Assembly (NCBI GenBank): GCA_015520865.1
Contig: WAPE01000056.1
Coordinates: 1-6,134, forward strand
Direction: 5' to 3'
Source of the DNA: Candidatus Iainarchaeum sp.
GTDB taxonomy: Archaea; Iainarchaeota; Iainarchaeia; JAADDC01
Length of the DNA stretch: 6,134 nt
Translations under genes and position numbers: made by a program
The notes under the pieces: model-generated
The model's database searches: none
Seen by the model: the letters and a program-made list of their open reading frames with translations, nothing else
What the model was told of the DNA's origin: nothing
In this document: one piece after another, positions 1 to 5,275 of the stretch
Layout: every line of letters starts with the position of its first letter
Position numbering within the stretch: position 1 is the stretch's first letter

Positions 1-30
1 CCCTTCCGGCCGGCCATCATCGTGAAGTAA

Positions 31-333
31 TTACCTCATTTCTCTTGGTTTTTTCCTTGTTCTCGGCCCCTGTTCCTCTTTTACTATCTTAGGTGGGTTT
101 CTCCCGAAGTGAACGTAGAGAAACTTTCCTTCTTTTTCCGGATGGGGTGCTAAAATGCCATGGAAACGGGATACCAGAGGATCTTCCCAAGCCAATATTC
201 GCGTACTTGCTTTCTGAGCCCCGCTAAGGTAACCTGTAGTTTTAACAGCGATGTAACCAGCGTCTAGCCCGACAGGTCTGCCGATTATGTGGAACCCCTC
301 TCCCTTATGTATCTTATCGCTTTCCCACTCAAT
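31..333 (-). pseudogene. C-terminal half of the unknown gene, open in the -1 frame, no start codon of its own
   Basis: Reading from ATT at 333-331 in the -1 frame relative to the 644 start gives 100 uninterrupted codons ending in TAA at 33-31. The translation begins IEWESDKIHKGEGFHIIGRP, continues with VGLDAGYIAVKTTGYLSGAQ and ends with a very basic tail (RTRKKPREMR). Composition is that of a folded globular protein with a basic tail, not of antisense or random sequence. There is no ATG, GTG or TTG in this frame between the upstream TAG (357-355) and the body of the domain, so it cannot be started independently in the usual way. Joined to codons 1-104 of the upstream frame it makes a 204-residue protein. 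The join could be a single-base deletion, a sequencing error, or programmed -1 slippage at 333-339. I do not recognise the family. Confidence 0.6.
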
Positions 334-644
334 TTTCCCTGACGATGAAAGACCCTATCTTTTAATATCAACGTATACGGAGCAAACTCTTTCTTACCAT
401 GCCAATAGATCTTATGGCCAGGTTCTACCTCATAGACCTTAGGTAGGTACTTCTCATAGACCTTAGGTAGGTACTTCTCATAGACCTTAGGTAGGTACTT
501 CCCGCCCTCCATCAGGCTGATGTAATACTCAACCTGCCTCAACCTGCTCTCAAAAAGCGGTCTGCGTTTTTCCATCGCCTTCTTGGCCAAATATAAGAGT
601 CTTAGAATGTATTCCCTATATTCTTCGGCGGGGACCTCGGACAT
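285..644 (-). CDS. Unknown small protein with KYLPKVYE tandem repeats; likely N-terminal part of a frameshifted gene
   Basis: I do not recognise this 119-residue protein. Residues 1-45 are charged and probably helical (rich in Arg, Lys and Glu). Residues 49-72 are three exact copies of KYLPKVYE. From about residue 73 a compact, aromatic-rich segment begins (HKIYWHGKKEF, then YTLILKDRVF). The ATG start is supported by a GAGGTGGT Shine-Dalgarno sequence a few bases upstream (about 650-658). It lies 38 bp downstream of fdhA on the same strand, so it is probably the last gene of that transcript. The last 15 residues (LSGKAIRYIRERGST) look like out-of-frame translation. Natural-looking coding sequence continues in the -1 frame from about 333 down to a TAA at 31-33, which would give a 204-residue protein. 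No signal peptide or membrane segment is visible. No function can be given. Codons 1-104 are probably genuine coding sequence; the annotated C-terminus is doubtful. Confidence 0.6.
   Translation of the reverse strand: MSEVPAEEYREYILRLLYLAKKAMEKRRPLFESRLRQVEYYISLMEGGKYLPKVYEKYLPKVYEKYLPKVYEVEPGHKIYWHGKKEFAPYTLILKDRVFHRQGKLSGKAIRYIRERGST
333..339 (-). other. Candidate -1 slippery heptamer G GGA AAA
   Basis: In the zero frame of the gene starting at 644 the codons are CAG GGA AAA TTG, which fits the X XXY YYZ pattern for tandem -1 slippage. After slippage the next codon is ATT at 333-331, which enters the open -1 frame exactly. The upstream limit for any shift is the -1 frame TAG at 357-355. 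A weak potential stem begins four bases downstream (322-328 with 289-294, one bulged G, about 27-nt loop). I see no strong pseudoknot. The same run of A and G would also be a likely place for an indel mutation. Confidence 0.35.
429..500 (-). repeat. Three perfect in-frame 24-bp tandem repeats
   Basis: The 24-bp unit occurs at 429-452, 453-476 and 477-500 with no mismatches, including third codon positions. Each copy encodes KYLPKVYE, so copy number changes keep the frame. Perfect identity at the DNA level points to recent slippage or duplication rather than an old, selected protein repeat. Confidence 0.97.
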
Positions 645-682
645 TTTACCACCACCTCAATACAAATAGGTTCCCGTTGTTT

Positions 683-2503
683 TTAAGTAGAGCTGTCGAG
701 GGGTTCTACACGAACGGGAATTGCCTTGTAGGGAGGTATGTTCGTTTCTGGGTCGGTATCTGGGGGTGTTAGAACATTTACGGGGATCTCTCCGTAGTAG
801 AACTTGCCCACGATCGTTTTTCTTGGAACCCGCGGATCGGATTTGACCCTTACCCTTAGCTTTCCCACAGGAGAAACGAGGAGGACCTCAGAGGGGGAAC
901 CGAGGGACTCCAGATCCTTAGGGTTCATGAGGAAGTACTCGTCGACGTGCTTTCGAAGAAGATCGATCTTCATGGTAACGTCTCCGGTGTTGAACTGGAA
1001 GTAGGATCTGGCAGTAACGAGGCGATAGGGATATCCAGGATAGTCGACGATCCTTCCACGGATGGGACGGAATCGCTTCCACTTTATCTCCTTGTCAGCA
1101 AACTGATCCTCACCTTTAACGGCTTTTTCTACGCTTAGTTTGCTATAGCCGGATACCTTCGAGACGATCTCCCGGAAAACATCGACCCAGGAGTTCCACT
1201 TCCACTCCACACCAAAGCTAGCTACTAACTCCTTCAAAAGAACCCAATCAGGCTTCGAGGAACCGGGAGGCGGGACCACAGGAAAGACCCTTCTTACTCT
1301 ACGTTCCCCCGTCGTTACGGTCCCGTCCCTCTCGATGAGGAGGGGAGTTGGAAGAATGACGTCGGCGAACTCGCTGGTTTCGTTGTAATAGGGTGTTGCG
1401 TGTACGATGAACATCTTCTTCATGTTCTCCCAGGCCCTTTCTAACCAAGGAAGGGACCGGGCAGGGTTCATAACGGAGACATAGGCAAACCTTACTGGAT
1501 GGAGAACCATCCCCTCCACCATATCGATGCCTCCTGGGCCAGGAACCACTCCAACGTCCCCGGCACCCTGGATATTTATCTTTCCCCTGTTCGTGACGAT
1601 CTTGCCGTCCTTTAAGAGGGCAATTGCAGTAATTGCAGCCACGCCATCGCTTCCGTGGAACGTCTGAGTGATCTTCATACCGTGCATAACAGCAAGGTTT
1701 TCGGAGGCATGAATCGCGTCAGCGAAGGCCCGAAGGGTTTCCTTGGGCTCTCCCGTGAGTTTCTCGACGGTTTCTGGTGTATAAACTTTGACGCTCTCGC
1801 GGAGCTCGTTAAACCCGGGGTAATCCTTTCTATAACCGTATTCTTCGATAAGAAGGTGGAGGATTCCGGCAAGGAAGAAGACGATGGTACCCGGTTTCAC
1901 GACGGCCTTAAGCCTAGCGAACTTCATCGTATCGTTAATCCAGGAAGAGACCACGGCGAGGTTCTTTCCCATCATCCTAGCAAAAAGAGCCGGATAGTTG
2001 GAAGCTGGATTCGTTCCGGCGATGAGAATGAGATCCGCGTCCTTAACATCATCCATATAACCAGGGGAAGCCCCTATGCCTAACATTTCAGAGAAAACCT
2101 TTACCGTAGGAGCATGGCAAAGTCTTGCGCAGGAATCGACATTCTCCGAGCCGATCACTTCTCGGGCGAACTTCTGGATGGCGTAGTTGTCCTCGTTGGT
2201 AATCTCTCCGGAGCCCACCCAGAGGGTAAGGGCAGGATCCGTGTTGTCGAGAACTTCTGAAACGAGGTCGAGGGCATAGTCCCAAGAAACCCTTTCTAGG
2301 CCGTCGCTACCACGAACAAGGGGTGAAGTAACCCGATCGAGGCTATTAATACCCGAAAGCGATAATCCCTTGACGCAGGGTTTTCCCCAGGAAGCCGGAT
2401 CCTCTGGATCTGGAAGGACCCTAACGATCTTGCCATTTTCGACAAGGTAGCGGAGTCTACACCCAACACCGCAGAACATGCATGTGGACCGGATCTCCTC
2501 CAC
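683..2503 (-). CDS. fdhA: Formate dehydrogenase-like molybdopterin oxidoreductase, catalytic alpha subunit (Cys type)
   Basis: This 606-residue protein belongs to the molybdopterin oxidoreductase family and is closest to FdhA/FdhF, which oxidise formate to CO2 at a Mo or W bis-pyranopterin centre. The N-terminus holds a [4Fe-4S] motif with C8, C11, C15 and C43 (GKPCVKG). The segment SCARLCH has C129 where E. coli FdhF has Sec140, followed by H130 matching catalytic His141; the codon is TGC, so no selenocysteine is needed. R306 in NRGKINIQG matches the active-site Arg333 of FdhF. The C-terminal dinucleotide-binding domain (about residues 490-600) is present, with FNTGDVT and PVNVLTPPDTDP. The protein is somewhat shorter than many FdhA/FdhF (roughly 680-720) but has all domains. 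There is no Tat signal, so it is probably cytoplasmic. The start is GTG; an in-frame TAG lies 12 codons upstream with no other start between. No beta subunit, transporter or hydrogenase gene is visible nearby, so the electron acceptor is unknown. Confidence 0.9.
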   Translation of the reverse strand: MEEIRSTCMFCGVGCRLRYLVENGKIVRVLPDPEDPASWGKPCVKGLSLSGINSLDRVTSPLVRGSDGLERVSWDYALDLVSEVLDNTDPALTLWVGSGEITNEDNYAIQKFAREVIGSENVDSCARLCHAPTVKVFSEMLGIGASPGYMDDVKDADLILIAGTNPASNYPALFARMMGKNLAVVSSWINDTMKFARLKAVVKPGTIVFFLAGILHLLIEEYGYRKDYPGFNELRESVKVYTPETVEKLTGEPKETLRAFADAIHASENLAVMHGMKITQTFHGSDGVAAITAIALLKDGKIVTNRGKINIQGAGDVGVVPGPGGIDMVEGMVLHPVRFAYVSVMNPARSLPWLERAWENMKKMFIVHATPYYNETSEFADVILPTPLLIERDGTVTTGERRVRRVFPVVPPPGSSKPDWVLLKELVASFGVEWKWNSWVDVFREIVSKVSGYSKLSVEKAVKGEDQFADKEIKWKRFRPIRGRIVDYPGYPYRLVTARSYFQFNTGDVTMKIDLLRKHVDEYFLMNPKDLESLGSPSEVLLVSPVGKLRVRVKSDPRVPRKTIVGKFYYGEIPVNVLTPPDTDPETNIPPYKAIPVRVEPLDSST

Positions 2504-2524
2504 GGGAAGAAAAGCCCCTTCTCC

Positions 2525-2531
2525 TTTATTA
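2525..2531 (-). promoter_or_regulatory. TATA-like box for fdhA
   Basis: On the minus strand TAATAAA lies with its centre about 25 nt upstream of the GTG start of fdhA. This spacing fits leaderless transcription. A purine run (GGAGAAGGGG) between box and start is too far from the GTG for a standard Shine-Dalgarno site. fdhA may therefore have its own promoter in addition to read-through from the gene ending at 2547. Confidence 0.4.
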
Positions 2532-2546
2532 GGCTAGCGGTGTGGT

Positions 2547-3152
2547 TTAGTAACTGTCGAGGTTAAAATAGGCGTCAAGGTGGCGAAGATCTTCAACGCT
2601 TACCTCGGAAGGTTGGGAAACGTCGAACTTGACGAACATTCCTTCACTCCAAACCCCGTCGAACTCTTTCGGCGGAAGAAGAACGATGAGAGCGTTCCTT
2701 CCCTCTTTTACATCCTTCACGTTGGTTACCACCGTTCGTTCGACACCGTACCGGTCCCTAACACGGGTTACCTTCAGATCCAAGCTCGGATGCTTCGAAA
2801 CAGACGTTATGGTCACGAACCGATAGCGGAAAACCTGAAAGGGTTCAGAGGGATTGAGTTTTAACTTCCGTGGAAGATCCTCGATCTCCTCTCCTAGATA
2901 AGAAACAAATCGTCGCTGTTTTTCGGTTAACGGGAGCGAAACGATTGCATCCACGATACGTTTCATCTCGTTGACGAACCTTTCGGTGATCTCGTCGGGT
3001 TCGAGGTAGGAATACTTCATCTGCTGGACGAGGGAAAATAATCGCTCCACGTAGCCGTTTTTGTCTCGAAGACTGCCACTGTTTTTCCATCTCTTTACAA
3101 CAGAAACGAGCTTTTCGATCCAGAGGATGGGAAGGGAATTCGCCGTGTCCAC
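2547..3152 (-). CDS. Predicted RNA-binding protein with C-terminal EMAP/tRNA-binding-like OB domain
   Basis: A 201-residue protein with an alpha-helical N-terminal part (about residues 1-100, amphipathic and charged) and a C-terminal OB-fold-like part. Residues 118-172 resemble the EMAP II/Trbp111 tRNA-binding domain: SKHPSLDLKVTRV at the start, RTVVTNVKDVKEG in the middle, and the conserved ending WSEGM at 168-172. This architecture matches the archaeal family described as predicted RNA-binding proteins with a C-terminal EMAP domain (COG2517, from memory). The role is probably binding of tRNA or another RNA in the cytoplasm; a precise function is not established by the sequence. The start is GTG, with a TATA box about 22-25 nt upstream and no Shine-Dalgarno site, so the mRNA is probably leaderless. 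It is divergent from speD (52 bp between start codons) and precedes fdhA by 43 bp. I see no functional link to formate metabolism. Confidence 0.7.
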   Translation of the reverse strand: MDTANSLPILWIEKLVSVVKRWKNSGSLRDKNGYVERLFSLVQQMKYSYLEPDEITERFVNEMKRIVDAIVSLPLTEKQRRFVSYLGEEIEDLPRKLKLNPSEPFQVFRYRFVTITSVSKHPSLDLKVTRVRDRYGVERTVVTNVKDVKEGRNALIVLLPPKEFDGVWSEGMFVKFDVSQPSEVSVEDLRHLDAYFNLDSY

Positions 3153-3204
3153 GGAAAGAATCTGGGGATAAAAAGTTTAAGAAGTTCCGAGGAAGGTTTT
3201 GAAG
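3153..3204. promoter_or_regulatory. Divergent promoter region between the EMAP-domain gene and speD
   Basis: The 52 bp hold an A/T-rich core at 3168-3180 (ATAAAAAGTTTAA). Read on the minus strand it gives CTTTTTATC about 22-25 nt before the GTG at 3152. Read on the plus strand it gives ATAAAAAG or TTTAAG about 25-30 nt before the TTG/ATG at 3199/3205. One A/T core may therefore serve both directions, through overlapping or shared TATA elements. A GAGGAAGG purine run at 3189-3196 can act as Shine-Dalgarno site for speD. Confidence 0.5.
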
Positions 3205-3567
3205 ATGGACAGGATTGTCGGAAAGCACGTCTTCGGGAGCCTCTATGGAATCGAGGATAGAAGAGCTTTTGAGGATGAGAAATGGTTGGAAAAGGAAGCT
3301 TTAGAAGCCGTCAGAAAGGCCAGAGCTACTGTTATTGAGTCAAGAGCTTGGAAGATCCCTGGAGAGAAGGGAGGGGTTTCTGTCATCATCCTTGTCGATG
3401 AGAGCCACCTAGCGATCCATACCTGGAAGGAGTACAACTACGCGACGGTTGACATCTATACCTGCGGAGAGCACACGGATCCTTGGGCTGCCTGGAGGTA
3501 CCTCCTCTCCGTTCTTAAGCCAAAGAAGTACACTGTGAACTACGCGGATAGAAGTCAGCTACTTTAA
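3205..3567 (+). CDS. speD: Pyruvoyl-dependent S-adenosylmethionine decarboxylase family proenzyme (possibly arginine decarboxylase)
   Basis: A 120-residue protein of the small prokaryotic SpeD type. The proenzyme cleaves itself between Glu and Ser to make a pyruvoyl cofactor; the site here is E66-S67 in DESHLAIHT. S67, H72 and C87 have the same spacing as Ser63, His68 and Cys83 of the Thermotoga enzyme (pyruvoyl source, processing His, catalytic Cys). The segment TCGEHTDP is typical. AdoMet decarboxylase supplies decarboxylated AdoMet for spermidine synthesis. In Crenarchaeota a close paralogue decarboxylates arginine instead. The features GKHVFGSLYG, SRAWKIP and the ending YADRS remind me of that group, so the substrate is uncertain. 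I chose ATG at 3205 because a GAGGAAGG run ends 8 nt upstream; a TTG at 3199 in frame would add two residues. The next gene, gdhA, begins 33 bp later and is probably co-transcribed. Confidence 0.9.
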   Translation: MDRIVGKHVFGSLYGIEDRRAFEDEKWLEKEALEAVRKARATVIESRAWKIPGEKGGVSVIILVDESHLAIHTWKEYNYATVDIYTCGEHTDPWAAWRYLLSVLKPKKYTVNYADRSQLL

Positions 3568-3575
3568 CGCTTTCA

Positions 3576-3595
3576 CACCGTTAATTCTTACGGTG
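3576..3595 (+). promoter_or_regulatory. Small inverted repeat overlapping the gdhA Shine-Dalgarno site
   Basis: CACCGT at 3576-3581 and ACGGTG at 3590-3595 form a perfect 6-bp stem with an 8-nt A/T-rich loop. The 3' arm contains GGTG of the likely Shine-Dalgarno sequence (GGTGG, 3592-3596) of gdhA. Folding would partly hide the ribosome site. The stem is short, so its effect at high temperature may be small. The loop (TTAATT) is also weakly TATA-like. Confidence 0.3.
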
Positions 3596-3600
3596 GGAGC

Positions 3601-4815
3601 ATGATGGAGAAGATTCAGGCGTTCCTTCGGGAGGTAGGGAGGTCTGCCGGCGTGGAAGACTGGATCATCGAAGTTCTTTCCAAACCCGAAAAGGTCTATA
3701 AGGCAACGTTAACGATCAAGATGGATGACGGGACCATTCGAACGTTTCCAGCCTATAGGGTCCAGTACAACACAGCCAGAGGTCCGGCGAAGGGAGGAAT
3801 ACGGTTCCATCCGAACGTCACAGAGGAAGAAGTGACTGCCTTGGCGTTCTGGATGACGATAAAGAACGCCGTGGTAAATATACCCTATGGAGGAGGAAAG
3901 GGAGGAGTTGCAGTTAACCCAAAGGAGCTCAGCAGAAACGAGCTCGAAAGACTTAGCAGAGCCTACGTTAGAGCCTTTGCAGAAGCCTTCGGAGTTGATA
4001 AGGATATCCCAGCCCCAGATGTTTATACAAACCCCCAGATCATGGCCTGGATGCTCGACGAGTTCGAAACGATTGTCAGAAGAAAGGAACCGGGCTTCAT
4101 AACGGGAAAACCGATTTCTCTAGGCGGTTCCCTCGTTAGGGATATTGCCACGGCTCTGGGAGGCTTCTACGTGGTTGAAGAAGTTCTCAGAGATGTAGAT
4201 CTAGAAAAACCGACGGTGGCCATCCAGGGGTTCGGAAACGCCGGTAGCAACTTCGCTAGATTGGCATCAGAAGCTGGCTGGAAGGTTATCGCAGTGAGCG
4301 ATTCAAAGGGAGGGATCTACGACCCCGATGGACTAGATATCGAAGAGGTTCTAAGAACGAAGAAGGAAACGGGAAGCGTCATCAACTACGAGGGAGCAAG
4401 AAGGATAAGCAACGAGGAGCTACTAACCCTTGACGTGGACCTCCTTGTTCCTGCAGCCATCGAGAACGTCATAACAGAGAAGAATGTCGAGGAAGTAAAA
4501 GCTAAGGTGATTTTAGAGCTTGCAAACGGTCCAACAACGCCAGAGGCCGACAGAATACTTCAGAAGAAGGGAGTCGTGGTTGTTCCGGACGTTCTAGCAA
4601 ACGCCGGAGGTGTAACGGTATCCTACTTCGAATGGGTCCAGAACAGGACCGGAGAGTATTGGAAAGAGGAAGAGGTGAAGAGAAAATTATCAGAAAAGAT
4701 GAAGACGGCTTACAAGGATGTGAAGGAGGAATCTGAAGATCTCACGAAGCTCAGAGAAGGAGCCTATCGCTTGGCGGTTAAAAGAGTTGCAGAGGCATTG
4801 AGGTGGAGGTTTTGA
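3601..4815 (+). CDS. gdhA: Glutamate dehydrogenase (NAD(P)-dependent)
   Basis: A complete 404-residue Glu/Leu/Phe/Val dehydrogenase, close to the usual archaeal length of about 410-420. It interconverts glutamate with 2-oxoglutarate and ammonia in the cytoplasm, normally as a hexamer. In the N-terminal domain, K64 (GPAKGGIRFHP), K88, catalytic K100 (YGGGKGG) and D140 (APDVYTN) are all present. The Rossmann domain carries GFGNAG at 210-215, followed by SDSKGGIYDPDG. ANGPTTPEAD (308-317) and PDVLANAGGVTVSYFEW (329-345) are standard. The loop GGSLVRDIATALGG (175-188) departs from the usual GGSxGRxxATxRG pattern: V179 replaces Gly and L186 sits where Arg or Gly is common. Coenzyme preference cannot be read safely. 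Two adjacent ATG codons (3601, 3604) follow the GGTGG site; the second has more usual spacing. The gene follows speD by 33 bp and is followed by a T-rich terminator. Confidence 0.96.
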   Translation: MMEKIQAFLREVGRSAGVEDWIIEVLSKPEKVYKATLTIKMDDGTIRTFPAYRVQYNTARGPAKGGIRFHPNVTEEEVTALAFWMTIKNAVVNIPYGGGKGGVAVNPKELSRNELERLSRAYVRAFAEAFGVDKDIPAPDVYTNPQIMAWMLDEFETIVRRKEPGFITGKPISLGGSLVRDIATALGGFYVVEEVLRDVDLEKPTVAIQGFGNAGSNFARLASEAGWKVIAVSDSKGGIYDPDGLDIEEVLRTKKETGSVINYEGARRISNEELLTLDVDLLVPAAIENVITEKNVEEVKAKVILELANGPTTPEADRILQKKGVVVVPDVLANAGGVTVSYFEWVQNRTGEYWKEEEVKRKLSEKMKTAYKDVKEESEDLTKLREGAYRLAVKRVAEALRWRF

Positions 4816-4838
4816 TTCTTTCTCTTTTTCACTTTTTA
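4816..4838 (+). terminator. T-rich archaeal terminator after gdhA
   Basis: Directly after the TGA there are successive T runs (TTCTTTCTCTTTTTCACTTTTT). Archaeal RNA polymerase stops at such oligo-T tracts without needing a hairpin. The position between gdhA and the next promoter fits the end of the speD-gdhA transcript. Confidence 0.65.
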
Positions 4839-4852
4839 GTACTAAATTCGAA

Positions 4853-4869
4853 CCGAAACGTTTATTAAT
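4853..4869 (+). promoter_or_regulatory. BRE/TATA promoter of the structured RNA
   Basis: CCGAAACG (BRE-like, 4853-4860) is joined to TTTATTAAT (TATA box, 4861-4869), which is close to the archaeal consensus. The predicted start of transcription is about 25 nt after the box centre, near 4886-4892, exactly where the GC-rich RNA begins. This is the best promoter in the window. Confidence 0.7.
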
Positions 4870-4887
4870 AAGGAAAGCATCCGTAGT

Positions 4888-5216
4888 GGTGCGGGGTAAA
4901 CCGGGTGGCCGAAGGGAAATTGCCCTTCGGTGGTTCCGGGAGGTAACCGTGAGGTCCGATAGACGGTTGCGGACAATCTGGGAGGGAGAAATTCCCTTTA
5001 GTCCGTGACCGTCTCCGTTCCAACACGGGCCTCTCGGAATCGAGGGGTAACCCTACCCCCGCGGAGGACCGAAGGGCCGGCAGGCGCCGTCCATCCGAGG
5101 CGGTACCGGGGCGTTCCTCGCGCCGGGAGCGTTTCGGGCCGTTTCGGTGGGCGAATCAAAGCCGGTACCGTTGGACGGCCGCGGGGATGGGGAACCTCTC
5201 CCCCGGGCCCAGACGC
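4888..5216 (+). ncRNA. GC-rich structured non-coding RNA of unknown class (about 330 nt)
   Basis: The stretch is far richer in G and C than the flanking genes, as expected for a structured RNA in a hyperthermophile. It has its own BRE/TATA promoter and ends at a T5 tract. I see these helices: 4909-4916 with 4923-4930 (8 bp, hairpin); 4934-4942 with 5031-5039 (9 bp, one G-U); 4947-4951 with 5024-5028; 4961-4974 with 5001-5014 (14 bp, two G-U); 5087-5093 with 5172-5178; 5101-5109 with 5162-5170 (9 bp perfect); and 5057-5064 with 5179-5186 (8 bp perfect). An alternative, 4891-4898 with 5054-5062, would close the 5' domain. Size suggests RNase P or SRP RNA. However, I find neither the SRP helix-8 motif (GGAAGGGAGCAGC type) nor the RNase P core strings (GGAAAGUC type, ACAGAAA type). 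Ends are estimated from promoter and T tract. Confidence 0.65.
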
Positions 5217-5221
5217 TTTTT
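5217..5221 (+). terminator. T5 tract ending the structured RNA
   Basis: Five T residues follow the GC-rich RNA (after CAGACGC) and precede the trpS promoter. The tract is short, so termination may be partial and some transcripts may run on into trpS. Confidence 0.4.
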
Positions 5222-5240
5222 GGGATCCACAACTAACCTA

Positions 5241-5252
5241 ACCCCTTTAATT
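5241..5252 (+). promoter_or_regulatory. TATA-like promoter of trpS
   Basis: CTTTAATT at 5245-5252, preceded by an ACCCC element, is centred about 26-28 nt before the GTG at 5276. No purine-rich ribosome site lies between (the interval is CTTCTCGGCGCATCTTTCTCTCC), so a leaderless mRNA is likely. Confidence 0.5.
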
Positions 5253-5275
5253 CTTCTCGGCGCATCTTTCTCTCC

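Noticed and set aside
1..20. Possible start of another minus-strand gene (ATG ATG at 15-20, with GAGGT upstream)
   Set aside because: Only about six codons are visible before the window edge and the ribosome site spacing is long, so it cannot be supported.
1655..2083. Plus-strand 142-codon ORF antisense to fdhA
   Set aside because: It is a shadow of the well-supported fdhA frame and shows no domain or ribosome site.
2117..2119. Selenocysteine in formate dehydrogenase
   Set aside because: The active-site codon is TGC (Cys), not TGA, so no recoding is needed.
2845..3228. Minus-strand 127-codon ORF overlapping the EMAP-domain gene and the divergent promoter
   Set aside because: It is an out-of-frame shadow; the EMAP-domain frame has recognisable motifs (SKHP, WSEGM), this one has low-quality composition.
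4888..5216. SRP RNA or RNase P RNA as a firm call
   Set aside because: The size and GC content fit, but the near-invariant SRP helix-8 motif and the RNase P P4 strings were not found on either strand; left as unknown class.
5005..5241. Plus-strand 78-codon ORF inside the structured RNA region
   Set aside because: The translation is almost only Arg, Gly, Pro and Ser as forced by the GC-rich sequence, the arms of the reading frame lie in perfect RNA helices, and it runs past the T5 tract.
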